This document shows positions 1 to 8,479 of a stretch of 64,000 nucleotides of DNA, piece after piece; the stretch's first letter is position 1; each line of letters opens with the position of its first letter. Under the pieces are notes generated by a model. The model was not told where the DNA came from. It did not search any database and saw only the letters and a program-made list of their open reading frames with translations. The stretch is from Gloeocapsopsis dulcis (GTDB lineage: Bacteria; Cyanobacteriota; Cyanobacteriia; Cyanobacteriales; Chroococcidiopsidaceae), in assembly GCF_032163395.1 (NCBI RefSeq), contig NZ_CP119968.1, positions 4,304,001 through 4,368,000 on the forward strand. The letters are read 5' to 3'. A program made the position numbers and the translations under genes.

Positions 1-377
1 ACGGTTTGACTGTCGATACAACCTGCACTAGCATGAGGATTTCTTCCAGCAGCACCCCGGACTGATTGCCGTAGTTGGTCATGGATCTGCTGCCATACCC
101 CCTTGCGTTGCCAACGCCGAAAATACTTGTACACCGTCTGCCAAGCAGGCAGGTCTTTGGGCAAATCACTCCAGATACAACCATTGCGAAGTTGGTAGAA
201 GATACCATTAAGGATCTCTCGTTCATCGACCTGTTGTTTGCGACCTCGACCTTGAGAACGAGAGGGCAGCAGGGGGCGAATCACTTCCCATTCTTGATCT
301 GTTAAATCACTGCTATAGCGCTTGGCAGCACGTTCTTTAGCTCGATAAAACTGGCGAGTTTGCGGGGAGAGAACCAT
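1..377 (-). CDS. IS5-type transposase, N-terminal part (runs off window)
   Basis: Seen: an open frame from an ATG at 377 down to base 1 encodes about 125 residues resembling the N-terminus of IS5-group transposases. It has a DLTDQEWEVI-like start, a GRGRKQQVDEREILNG stretch, then WSDLPKDLP and a WQTVYKYFRRWQ stretch. It reaches CIDSQTV, which in this family holds the first catalytic Asp of the DDE triad, just at the window edge. The rest of the gene lies outside, so completeness cannot be judged. No frameshift is visible in the part shown. Family assignment is from memory of the motif order. Confidence 0.85.
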   Translation of the reverse strand, partial: MVLSPQTRQFYRAKERAAKRYSSDLTDQEWEVIRPLLPSRSQGRGRKQQVDEREILNGIFYQLRNGCIWSDLPKDLPAWQTVYKYFRRWQRKGVWQQIHDQLRQSVRGAAGRNPHASAGCIDSQT

Positions 378-628
378 CGTCCAACTTTGAATTCACAACT
401 AACCTATCCTGGTCTAACTAGCGTACTCCTGCCCTTCAGTTAATCTTTTTTTTAGAAATACACTCTAAAGTTGTGTATTGCATCTCAAAAAGTTCCTTTT
501 ACTACAGCGACAATTAAATCTTATTACTGTAAAATTTTTGGTAATTAGTAATAAAGATGGATCAAGTATTTTACTAATCGTCATCTCTATTACAGTGTCT
601 CTACTTGCCCAGAAAAACTATCTTTCAA

Positions 629-1166
629 TTAGTTTGCTAGGCGATCTGGAATTGGTTTTAGCTGATAAGCCTGCCAGAAGAATGCATCAGCAGCGTGTTG
701 ATTACTAGGAAAATTAGTAGCTTCAATAATGCGACTATTGTCAATACGAAACAGCAATGCCCATAGTTGATCGATATTATTTTGTGCTAAATTACTCCAG
801 CCACGATGCACATCAACAACATAAGTATCGTTACCACCCAAAAACAAAACCTCAGCCTGAAATTTTGCCTTTGCTAACTGTTGAAAAAACGCTAACACTT
901 CATCGACTCCGCGTTTGGTTCCTGCTAGGGGATGATGCCCAGGAATTGTCCAACTAACTAATATTGGGCGCAAAAATAGAGCGAACAGTTGATAAGTCGC
1001 CTTTACTGTATGCTTCGTAGTAACGTTTAATGATTGCGACATTGGGATTTTCTGGAGTAGCTTGAGCAACAGATTCAGTTTGAAACATCTGATTACCCAA
1101 TAGTAATGAAAGTCCAGAAGCAGCACTCAACTTAAGAAATTCTTGGCGATTTTGTTGAAAAGTCAT
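629..1166 (-). pseudogene. Frameshifted NTF2/SnoaL-like protein
   Basis: Two frames together make one nuclear-transport-factor-2-like (SnoaL fold) protein. The first frame (1166 to 954) has a Tat-like leader (NRQEFLKLSAASG) and the family start NVAIIKRYYEAYSKGD. It stops after FAPNIS. The sense resumes in another frame as WTIPGHHPLAGTKRGVDEVL and ends at 629. The break is a tandem duplication of AGTT (plus strand 952-959): removing one copy restores ISWTIPGHH. Members often bind or isomerise small hydrophobic molecules, but the substrate here is unknown. It follows the SDR gene by under 20 bases and was probably co-transcribed with it. As read, the product would be truncated. Confidence 0.8.
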
Positions 1167-1184
1167 AACTATAGCTGTCAAGAT

Positions 1185-2072
1185 TTACTTGGTGAGATAG
1201 CCACCTGTGGCATCAATGTCAGCACCAACAATGCAGGTAGGATCAGCAGAACTTAACCACAGGACAATTTTTGCAATTTCGTTTGCGGCGACAATACGCT
1301 TGATAGGATAATCTTCGGCAACCGTCTCAAAATTAGTTTTCCATGCGGCTAAAGCGCGGCGCAACATGGGTGTATCTACAGCACCAGGAGAAATAGAATT
1401 AATGCGAATATTTTTGTCAGCGTACTCCAGCGCGGCAACTTTGGTAAGTGCGATCGCTGCGTGTTTACTGGTACTATAAGGCGCGATCGTTGCAAAACCA
1501 ACATGCCCGGAAACCGAAGCATTGTTGATAATGACACCGCCTCCCTGCTTGAGCATTACAGGAATTTCATGTTTCATAGACAGAAAAATCCCTGTCGCAT
1601 TTGTCATCATCACATCCATCCAATCTGCCAAAGTGCGATCGGCGATGGTAGCAGGTTTACTTTCAATTCCTGCGTTATTAAAGGCAACGTTAATGCGACC
1701 GTACTTGGAAATACACGTGTCAATAAATGATGCCACATCTTGTTCCTGACGCACATCGGCTCTTTGGTAGCTAGCACGTCCTCCAGCAGCATTGATGCTT
1801 TGGGCAACTTTTTCACCTAGTTTCTCTCGACGACCGCAAAAATGAATGATCGCGCCTTCCTGCGCAAACGCCCGCGCTGTTGCTTCACCAATACCAGAAG
1901 TAGCACCCGTAATCAGGACAACTTTATCAGTAAATCTACCTTTAAAGTTGGTATTAGTATTTGCTGAAATCGGTTTTTGGGTGTTGCCTTGGGTGTTTGT
2001 AGTAGCGATCGCACCAGCAACGCCTGTTGTCCCAAGCCCCGCAAGTATTCTTCGACGAGTCATATCTGACAT
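1185..2072 (-). CDS. SDR family oxidoreductase with Tat signal
   Basis: A 295-residue classical short-chain dehydrogenase/reductase. The N-terminus has a twin-arginine signal (TRRRILAGLG) and a hydrophobic stretch, so the protein is probably exported folded. The Rossmann motif TGATSGIGEA lies near residue 55, NNAG near 130, and the catalytic YSTSK near 200 with an upstream Ser (NNASVSG). These predict NAD(P)-dependent oxidation or reduction of an alcohol or ketone. The substrate cannot be read from sequence. The frameshifted NTF2-like gene lies directly downstream, a pairing common for exported SDRs, and the AraC-type regulator just upstream may control both. Confidence 0.9.
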   Translation of the reverse strand: MSDMTRRRILAGLGTTGVAGAIATTNTQGNTQKPISANTNTNFKGRFTDKVVLITGATSGIGEATARAFAQEGAIIHFCGRREKLGEKVAQSINAAGGRASYQRADVRQEQDVASFIDTCISKYGRINVAFNNAGIESKPATIADRTLADWMDVMMTNATGIFLSMKHEIPVMLKQGGGVIINNASVSGHVGFATIAPYSTSKHAAIALTKVAALEYADKNIRINSISPGAVDTPMLRRALAAWKTNFETVAEDYPIKRIVAANEIAKIVLWLSSADPTCIVGADIDATGGYLTK

Positions 2073-2196
2073 GAAGGTTTATACCTCGTATCAAAGGTTA
2101 GTTTCTGCATGAGTATTGCAGTTGTCCTTAATTTACGCAATTGGATATTGAAGTTCACGACCGATGCTTGCGCTGTTTTATCAAAATCTTGCGTAC

Positions 2197-2331
2197 TTAC
2201 TCATCAGAATATGGTTCGCCTTCCTCAATTAAATTTGGCAAGTCGAGTTCGTGCCATTTACGAGCGCGGATTAACTTCGCTTATTCTTGAGTCCAGGCAT
2301 AAAAATCGATGTCGTAGAGATTATTGAGCAT
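2197..2331 (-). pseudogene. DUF29 gene remnant
   Basis: Reading from an ATG at 2331 gives MLNNLYDIDFYAWTQE, a TAA stop, then AKLIRARKWHELDLPNLIEE in the same frame. This is the conserved N-terminus of cyanobacterial DUF29 proteins, where a Gln follows the WTQE motif, so the stop is best explained as CAA to TAA. After LIEE the similarity ends and another stop follows at 2197. Only about 40 of the usual 140 or more residues remain. An intact DUF29 gene is present at 28883-29401. The function of DUF29 is not established. Confidence 0.7.
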
Positions 2332-2352
2332 CGGATGGTAACTGGTAATTGG

Positions 2353-3210
2353 TCATAAACAATCGCGATACTGCTTTGGCGTGACTCCAGTGAGTTTGCG
2401 AAACTGTGCTGTGAAGTGACTTTGGTTATAGAAACCAACACGATAAGCTACTTCTGCTACAGCAAGCCGCGTTACCGATAGCAAGACTTTAGCGCGTTCA
2501 ATACGTCTTTGCGTTAGATAACGATGAGGTGATTCTCCAGTGGCAGTTTTAAAAGCACGGGCAAAGTGAAATTGACTAATATGAACGACAGCAGCCATAT
2601 CAGCAATTGTGATATCTTCTGCTAAGTGTTCTTCAATAAAATTTTTAACTTGATTAAGTTTAAATGTATTTAGTAGTTTATTTTCTAATTGAGGTTTTAC
2701 AACTGCACGATTGTAGTTGCGTAGTAGATGAACCATTAATAAATTCCTGAGAGATTCAGTGTAAACTTTCCCCGCTAATCCTCCATTGATGATTTCCGAT
2801 TTGAGTAATTGCGCTACATGAAGAATCGTTGTGTCGGGAAAAATGACGCGGTGTTCAATTTCAACGGGAGTGGATACACTATTTTCTGCTGCTACTTGGT
2901 TGAGTAAATTTTGGTCAAGCGTGATATTAATATATTCACTACTTTGTTCTCGATAGTGCCAGACAAAATTACGGTTAGAGTAGAGAAAGGCACTTCCTGG
3001 TGGTAAAGCTGTGGTTTGACTCGAAGTACCATCAACTGACCAAGTGACGCGCTCGTGTGGTACAAAAGCAACACTAATTGTGTTCTTAGGCATGACAAAA
3101 TCAAATTCACCGATCGCATTCATGCAACTATATTCAACGGCAATGCTTTCCCACTGTCGAGTAAGCGTTAATAAAGGAAGCGAGTTACTAATAAGTGGTA
3201 GCGATCGCAC
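2353..3210 (-). CDS. AraC family transcriptional regulator
   Basis: A 285-residue regulator. The N-terminal ~180 residues form an effector-binding region without a recognised catalytic motif. The last ~100 residues carry the two helix-turn-helix units of AraC/XylS proteins: ITIADMAAVVHISQFHFARAFK (first HTH and linker) and AVAEVAYRVGFYNQSHFTAQFRK (second HTH), ending in GVTPKQYRD. The GTG start at 3210 is the likely start. It lies upstream of, and on the same strand as, the SDR/NTF2-like pair, so it may regulate those genes, but no operator could be identified. Confidence 0.88.
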   Translation of the reverse strand: MRSLPLISNSLPLLTLTRQWESIAVEYSCMNAIGEFDFVMPKNTISVAFVPHERVTWSVDGTSSQTTALPPGSAFLYSNRNFVWHYREQSSEYINITLDQNLLNQVAAENSVSTPVEIEHRVIFPDTTILHVAQLLKSEIINGGLAGKVYTESLRNLLMVHLLRNYNRAVVKPQLENKLLNTFKLNQVKNFIEEHLAEDITIADMAAVVHISQFHFARAFKTATGESPHRYLTQRRIERAKVLLSVTRLAVAEVAYRVGFYNQSHFTAQFRKLTGVTPKQYRDCL

Positions 3211-3306
3211 AATACCTCTCCCAGCAAACTATCCTAAACAAATATTCATTAAAATATAGCTTCACCTAATAGCTTTATTGTTTATATAATTTCTTTTCTT
3301 TGCGTC

Positions 3307-3370
3307 CTAGCCTAGCGCCTGCGGCTAACGGCTAACGCCTTCGCTGCGCTAACGGCAACCCCTACGGGGA
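3307..3370. repeat. GC-rich palindromic interspersed repeat
   Basis: A cluster of short, mutually inverted words built on GCGCCTGCGGC, GGCTAACG and CTTCGCTGCGCTAACGGC, ending in CCCCTACGGGG (a perfect stem). It lies between the AraC gene and the secreted hypothetical gene and has no coding sense. The composition (much higher GC than the flanks) matches dispersed palindromic repeats common in cyanobacterial intergenic DNA. A related cluster appears at about 58754-58825. Confidence 0.55.
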
Positions 3371-3493
3371 ATGTGTCCTTTGTGGTTCGTTTAAAAAAGA
3401 TATTACAATTCAGATAAAATTGTTGTTTTATTACTTTTACCAAAGCCTCAACCATGTAAGCGATCGCGCGTCGCCTAGTTTGTAGCTAGAATA

Positions 3494-4222
3494 ATGACAA
3501 GACCTGCATCGATTTCGGCTACGCAAATGAATAACATCTTTAGTAGCAAAACACCCTATCTAGCTAAGCAAATATTCCTACTAAGCCTAGCAGTAGCTAA
3601 TATCTCTATCATTGGTATTCTACCTAGTCGAATAGCACAAGCTGCCCAGGAAGTTCCCGTTGTGAGTTCCTCAGTATTGGGGCAAAATATGGATGTTCCT
3701 TGGTCACGCCCTGTAAAAATTAACGATCCTTTTGAAGGAAGTTATCTAGGAGTTTTTGATCGCAACTACTTTTATCGCAGATTTCTTAATAACAACGTCA
3801 GATTTGAAGTACTAAGTCTTTGGAGTCCGAATTCAGTTCGTTTCTTGTTAGCTTCTAGAGAGCGAAATTGTGCGTATTCGAGGAGATTTTCATATAATCG
3901 CTTGTTAGGATCGCGCATTCTTGCATATCGAGGACATAAATACTTATATACAGGATTTCCTTATTACACTAGCTTTCCAATTTCGAGATGTGCGATCGCC
4001 AATAACACGCAGAACGCGGTCAGACTGTCTATAAAAATTGGCGAACAAGTCTATCACCTCGATGGAAAAAGTAGCACTTTCGCGGTTAATCCTGCGGTAG
4101 CAAATGCATTAAAGGCTGCTCCAATTGAAAATGTCAGTATTAGATTAGTAACAGATAGTGGAGAAACGATCGATAGTGAAATTGGCAAAGGAACTGTAGA
4201 ATCGTGGAGAAATATTTATTAA
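3494..4222 (+). CDS. Secreted hypothetical protein
   Basis: A 242-residue protein of unrecognised family. Residues 20-50 form a signal-peptide-like segment (ending SRIAQAAQE), so export is likely. An in-frame ATG at codon 12 is an alternative start. The mature part is rich in Arg, Tyr and Phe, with two Cys that could pair (ERNCAY and SRCAIAN). It ends in a beta-rich region with KIGEQVYHLDGKSSTFAVN. No catalytic motif is visible. It stands alone, with palindromic repeats upstream and a convergent regulator downstream. The function is unknown. Confidence 0.7.
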   Translation: MTRPASISATQMNNIFSSKTPYLAKQIFLLSLAVANISIIGILPSRIAQAAQEVPVVSSSVLGQNMDVPWSRPVKINDPFEGSYLGVFDRNYFYRRFLNNNVRFEVLSLWSPNSVRFLLASRERNCAYSRRFSYNRLLGSRILAYRGHKYLYTGFPYYTSFPISRCAIANNTQNAVRLSIKIGEQVYHLDGKSSTFAVNPAVANALKAAPIENVSIRLVTDSGETIDSEIGKGTVESWRNIY

Positions 4223-4301
4223 TAACATCATCTTTAATTTTACTAGAACTTAAAGCATGATTAAACCTTGCCGTATACCGATAGTTACAGCTTCTGTGCG
4301 A

Positions 4302-4886
4302 CTAGAGACATATAAGCTTGGTGAAAATTGAAGATACGTGAAACTTGACGGTATGCTCAGAAATGCTCAAGCGCCGTGCAATTGAGTTGTTACCTAGCCC
4401 TTCTGCTAACATTTCTAAAACTTCAATCTCCCTCGGAGTTAACGCTTGAACAAGAGAAGTTGGTGTACGACTACTAGAGGATAAAATAGGCAAGAGAAAA
4501 TCAACATCTGGATGCAGCACTACAAGTCCGGTAGAAACTACAATTACTGCAGCTATAATTTCTTCTGCAGTTGCGGAACGGGGTAATATCGCCCGCACAC
4601 CCAAGCGTAGCGCTTCACTTGTCCAATCGCCTTGTAAATCATCTATAAGAATGACAGTTGCTACTTCTGAAATAGCGTGGAGTGCAAGTAATCTTTCTAG
4701 CATTTCGTCATTACTCAACCCCAACTCGATAAGTAGCACATCAGGGGAGTAATCTTGAGCTACAGCAGCTAAAGTATTGAGATTGGCAGTTGCATTCACT
4801 AGTGTCAAATTTGGGCTAGCGCGGATAATGCTTTCTAACCCTGCACGGACAATATTGTCAGCAGCAGTAACCAGGACACGTGTCAC
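4302..4886 (-). CDS. NarL/FixJ-type response regulator, degenerate receiver, C-terminal frameshift
   Basis: A receiver-like domain (residues 1-120) is followed by a LuxR-type HTH (LTPREIEVLEMLAEGLGNNSIARRL...SEHTVKFHVSSIF). Residue 54, where the phosphorylated Asp should be (PDVLLIELGL), is Glu. The conserved Lys near residue 105 is Arg, so normal phosphorelay control is unlikely. The frame ends early as FTKLICL. One frame over, bases down to 4250 encode SSRTEAVTIGIRQGLIML, the normal LuxR-type end. A one-base insertion near 4311-4314 explains this, and the intact gene would span 4250-4886. The HtrA-like gene starts the same operon 68 bases upstream. Loss of the last recognition-domain helix may impair DNA binding. 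Confidence 0.85.
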   Translation of the reverse strand: MTRVLVTAADNIVRAGLESIIRASPNLTLVNATANLNTLAAVAQDYSPDVLLIELGLSNDEMLERLLALHAISEVATVILIDDLQGDWTSEALRLGVRAILPRSATAEEIIAAVIVVSTGLVVLHPDVDFLLPILSSSSRTPTSLVQALTPREIEVLEMLAEGLGNNSIARRLSISEHTVKFHVSSIFTKLICL

Positions 4887-4953
4887 GTTGCCTCTACTCT
4901 ATGTTTCACCGTTAATTATGCTTGCAGTGCTTGAAAGTCTCAGAATCCAAAAT

Positions 4954-5874
4954 CTAAAATTTCATTGAGCGATCGCCCACAGTAATTGCAACTTGCACTA
5001 AATTGCCACCACGAATCATCGCAGCATTAAGAGTTTGATTAATTCGCTCTGGTTCTAACATTGCTAATACTTGTGCGCTATCACGCATTGGTGTACCATC
5101 TAGCGCGATCAGGATGTCACCAATCATCACACCAGCACGATCGCCAGGACCATCGGGTTTAACATTGACAATAATTACCCCAGTATTTGTCTGTAAATTG
5201 AGTGTTTGCTGGAGATTATCTGGTAAATGCACGGGTTGCATCCCCAAGCCTAAATAACCACGAGTAATCCGTTCTTTTTCCAGCAGTTGACTAACCACAC
5301 GGTTAACAGTCGTAATAGGAAGCGTGATATTGCTCCGCCGCGACAAGCCCGATGTATTAATTCCAACAACACAACCAGTTGCATCAACTAATGGACCACC
5401 AGAAAAACCAGGGTAGAATGTTAAATCTGGGCGGATAAACTGATCAATTTGACCATCGTACCAGCTGCGCCATGCACCACCGACAGCATTAATTACTCCC
5501 ATACTGGCACTAATACCATTTTCTCCAGAACGCCCCACCGCAAGGACAATATGACCTACCTTGAGTGATTTTGAATCACCAATTCCTGCTGTGGGGAAGT
5601 TGGTTTCTGGCAATTTGAGTACTGCTAAATCAGTGCTAGAATCGCGCCCAGCTACCGTTGCAGGTACAGTGCGATTATCACATAAGGTGACAGTGATTTC
5701 TTCTTCGCGTTTCAGTGCGCGATCAGTAGTAACAACAACACCCGAATGCCAATGAACACCGCTTGAAGGGATACGCTGTCGTGCGTTAACTGCAACTACT
5801 GCACTAGCTACTTGTTCTACCGCCGCTGCTAAATTATTTGAGCAAGCCAGTAGTAAACTGGTTTCTGTAGACAC
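4954..5874 (-). CDS. HtrA-like trypsin-fold protein with PDZ domain, catalytic His missing
   Basis: A 306-residue S1C (Deg/HtrA) family protein: protease fold at about residues 15-185 and a PDZ domain at about 200-300 (RGYLGLGMQPVHL, GDRAGVMIGDILIALDG). The catalytic Ser lies in YPGFSGGPL (S157) and the Asp in SSTDLAVLKL (D82). At the expected His position the sequence is VTTDRAL, with Arg52 encoded by CGC; one base change from CAC would account for this. No signal peptide is obvious. The GTG start at 5874 is supported by a strong AGGAGG upstream. It probably shares a transcript with the degenerate regulator downstream. It may act as a chaperone or scaffold rather than a protease. Confidence 0.85.
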   Translation of the reverse strand: MSTETSLLLACSNNLAAAVEQVASAVVAVNARQRIPSSGVHWHSGVVVTTDRALKREEEITVTLCDNRTVPATVAGRDSSTDLAVLKLPETNFPTAGIGDSKSLKVGHIVLAVGRSGENGISASMGVINAVGGAWRSWYDGQIDQFIRPDLTFYPGFSGGPLVDATGCVVGINTSGLSRRSNITLPITTVNRVVSQLLEKERITRGYLGLGMQPVHLPDNLQQTLNLQTNTGVIIVNVKPDGPGDRAGVMIGDILIALDGTPMRDSAQVLAMLEPERINQTLNAAMIRGGNLVQVAITVGDRSMKF

Positions 5875-5945
5875 GATATCTCTCCTCCTGGTTCAACTAA
5901 GGAATTTATGCCTGTTGTTTCAATCGTGCCGAATTGCAGTTTTAG

Positions 5946-6101
5946 ATGACATCAGGAGAATGGGCAGGATAATACCTAGAAAAATGGCTAGATGCGGAAG
6001 CGGAGAGAGAATTGGATGATGAATTCCATTTACTAGTCAATCGCCCCTCAATGGCAATAATGTGCCAGAAAATCCTAGAATGGGTGAGAAACTATCTATA
6101 A
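5946..6101 (+). pseudogene. Possible small decayed gene
   Basis: One reading frame runs from an ATG at 5946 to a TAA at 6099-6101 with a single internal TAA at 5970. The part after the stop is protein-like (YLEKWLDAEAERELDDEFHL, then ILEWVRNYL), strongly acidic and amphipathic. I do not recognise a family. It may be a small gene with one nonsense codon or chance coding sense in an otherwise empty gap. Support is weak. Confidence 0.25.
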
Positions 6102-6121
6102 AGTTACCAAAATAACAATCT

Positions 6122-6385
6122 ATGCCTCCTCGTTGGCCGCGTAAACCCGATCGCCGCGATCCAGCCTATCGTCGCTTGGATGACCGTATGAATTTTGCAA
6201 TGCACGTCGCAATTTTTGCTGTAGTTAATTCTGGGTTGTGGTTTTTCTACAATCTCAAGTCTGTTGCTTGGGCTTGGCTACCCTGGTTAACGGCAAGTTG
6301 GTTAATTGTATTACTCGTGCATTTAATTTATATTTCGGCGATCGCCAATTATGCTGAGCCGGAAACTCCACCAAAGTCTACTTAA
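6122..6385 (+). CDS. 2TM domain-containing small membrane protein
   Basis: An 87-residue protein with a basic, Arg-rich N-terminus (PPRWPRKPDRRDPAYRRLD), then two hydrophobic helices (about residues 28-46 and 52-73) separated by a short aromatic turn (NLKSVAWAWLPW). This layout matches the short 2TM-domain proteins seen in many bacteria. It probably sits in the cytoplasmic membrane with both ends inside. No function is known. The DUF3181 gene follows on the same strand. Confidence 0.7.
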   Translation: MPPRWPRKPDRRDPAYRRLDDRMNFAMHVAIFAVVNSGLWFFYNLKSVAWAWLPWLTASWLIVLLVHLIYISAIANYAEPETPPKST

Positions 6386-6476
6386 GGATAGATGAAAATT
6401 AATCATTAATTAGAAAATGTGGCAGTGAAGGTATCGCGAACTAGATTGTGATTAAGTACATATTGAGTTAAAAATT

Positions 6477-6785
6477 ATGGCTAACCAAAGTACGACAGAA
6501 ATTCTCGAAGCGCTAGCATCTGAAATCGGTGAAAGTGTCTATATTGATGTTGCCAAATGGCATCTCTATCTTTCTGATGCAAAGTTGCATAAGGTTTTGG
6601 CAGAGAAATTTTATCCGCTACTTTCGGCTAATTCTGTTAAGGAGGACGAAGTTCTAGAAATTTTGAAAGATATGCCAATTAAGATCGGTGGCGGGAGAAG
6701 AGAAATTCCTTTAATTGATTTATTACCGATGCAATGTCAAGTTAACTTGATCGATATTGTAGAGAAGTATCAAAGTAGGTTTTAA
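6477..6785 (+). CDS. DUF3181 family protein
   Basis: A 102-residue soluble protein with the cyanobacterial DUF3181 pattern: TEILEALASEIGESVYIDVAKWHLYLSDAKLH, a central EDEVLEILKDMPIKIGGGRREIPLIDLLP, and VNLIDIVEKY at the end. Mainly alpha-helical by composition, with no signal or membrane segment. The family is widespread in cyanobacteria and has no assigned role. The gene converges with murJ, whose stop lies six bases away. Confidence 0.8.
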   Translation: MANQSTTEILEALASEIGESVYIDVAKWHLYLSDAKLHKVLAEKFYPLLSANSVKEDEVLEILKDMPIKIGGGRREIPLIDLLPMQCQVNLIDIVEKYQSRF

Positions 6786-6791
6786 TACTTG

Positions 6792-8384
6792 TTATCTCAC
6801 AAAACGTTGGCGGAGGCGTGATATTACCAAATCAACTTCAGGTAACTTCATTTGCAAGGCGATCGCCGCAAACACACCAAGTCCTACTAAACCAGATACA
6901 GTCAGTTGCAACAACTGAACAATTAAACCCTCACTACCAAGTATTTGCTGAGAAGCCCAAAGCACCGCCCAACTCGCAGTTCCAGCAACAAAACTACTAG
7001 CGGTTAAACTCAAAATAGGTCTACTCCACTCGCGCAGCGGCAAACCATTGAGCCGACGGTTGAGAATGAGGAGGAACATAATTGTTGAAGCAAAATTTAC
7101 TCCTACTGTTGCTAGCGTAATCCCTGGAGCGCCAAAAGGCTTCACAAGGACGTAATCAAGTCCTACATTGAGGATGATATTTAGCAAACTAATGCGAAAC
7201 GGAGTAGTGCCATCACCTAACGCATAAAATACTCTGACGAGGACATCACGCGCTAAGTAGACAAACATGCCGATGCCATAAGCCATTAGTACTGACGCTA
7301 CCAACTGCGAACCTTCTTGTTCAAAAGCGCCACGCTCGTAAATGACTCGGACAATGGGAACTGCTAAAGCAACAAACAGCGCACCCAATGGCAGCATTGT
7401 AATTGCTGTAACGAGTAAGCCTTGACGAATACGCAGCTTAAGATTTAGCCAATCTTCAGGTGCAGCTAACTGCGAAAGTATCGGTAGTAAGGGCAGCAAA
7501 ATCATGTTAGAAATGATGCCCAAAGGAGTTTGTACGAGTAAACCAGCATAGCTAAATGCTGCTGCAGCACCCGCAATTCCTGAAGCGAAAAACAGATCAG
7601 TATAGAGATTGATTTGCATCATTCCTGATGAAAACGTTGCGGGAGCCATAATATTAATGGCTTCGCGGACTCCAGGAGAGCGAAAATCAAATCGCAGGCG
7701 GAGGGTACCAAGTCCTAACCGCCACTGGGTAATAAGTTGGGCAAGCCATTGTAAAATTGCACCTGCAAGAGTTCCCCAAGCTAAAACTTGTCCGCCTAAC
7801 AAAGCGTATTGCGGTAAGACGATATTGTTTCCCAGTTGTAGCGCTAAGATTCCAAGCCCAATAATAATTGTGATACTAGAAAGTACTGGACTAATCGAGA
7901 GGAGCCAATATTGATTTGCGGTGTTTAACGTGCCAAAGCCAATACCCACTAATCCTGCAAGTAATGCCATTGGTACCATAATCCGCAGTTGCACAGTGGC
8001 GATCGCTTGTGTTGTCGAACTAAGTTGCGGACCAAGTAAGCTAATAAAAAAGTCGGCAAAAATAACTAAGATTACAGTAATAAAAATGAGTAATCCACTC
8101 ACAAGTGTGGTCGTTGTTTCGACTAACTGCGCAGCTTCTTGTTTGCTGCGTTTGGATAAGACACTGACAATGGCACTGTGAATTGGTCCATTTACGCCAC
8201 CGAGTAGCACCCAAAAGAAGCTAGGAATGACGTAGGCATAGCTATAAGCATTCGCCACCACACCAACACCAAACGCTGCTGCGATCGCTTGTTGGCGCAC
8301 AAGTGCCACGAGTTTACTCAGCAAAGTTGCAGCAGCAACAATTCCGGCAATTCCAGCTAACGAACGAGAAGGTTTTTCAGACAC
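6792..8384 (-). CDS. murJ: Lipid II flippase MurJ
   Basis: A 530-residue integral membrane protein of the MviN/MurJ family, with about 14 predicted membrane helices. It begins SLAGIAGIVAAATLLSKLVALVRQ, the conserved N-terminal signature, followed by AAFGVGVVANAYSYAYVIP. Internal family motifs include ISPVLSSITIIIGL and DVLVRVFYALGDGTTPF. MurJ moves lipid-linked peptidoglycan precursors to the outer face of the cytoplasmic membrane. Length and motif order are normal, with no frame disruption. It is monocistronic here, convergent with the DUF3181 gene. Confidence 0.95.
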   Translation of the reverse strand: MSEKPSRSLAGIAGIVAAATLLSKLVALVRQQAIAAAFGVGVVANAYSYAYVIPSFFWVLLGGVNGPIHSAIVSVLSKRSKQEAAQLVETTTTLVSGLLIFITVILVIFADFFISLLGPQLSSTTQAIATVQLRIMVPMALLAGLVGIGFGTLNTANQYWLLSISPVLSSITIIIGLGILALQLGNNIVLPQYALLGGQVLAWGTLAGAILQWLAQLITQWRLGLGTLRLRFDFRSPGVREAINIMAPATFSSGMMQINLYTDLFFASGIAGAAAAFSYAGLLVQTPLGIISNMILLPLLPILSQLAAPEDWLNLKLRIRQGLLVTAITMLPLGALFVALAVPIVRVIYERGAFEQEGSQLVASVLMAYGIGMFVYLARDVLVRVFYALGDGTTPFRISLLNIILNVGLDYVLVKPFGAPGITLATVGVNFASTIMFLLILNRRLNGLPLREWSRPILSLTASSFVAGTASWAVLWASQQILGSEGLIVQLLQLTVSGLVGLGVFAAIALQMKLPEVDLVISRLRQRFVR

Positions 8385-8479
8385 AAATTACTACTATCTC
8401 AACCTCATAACATTTAACCGCGAATTGCGATTTTAGTGATTGAGCTTTGGCGGCTGGTTTTACGCGATCGCCTAACTCG

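Noticed and set aside
478-957. Small plus-strand open frames at 478-708 and 757-957
   Set aside because: They lie opposite the NTF2-like gene or in IS-flank DNA and have no family features.
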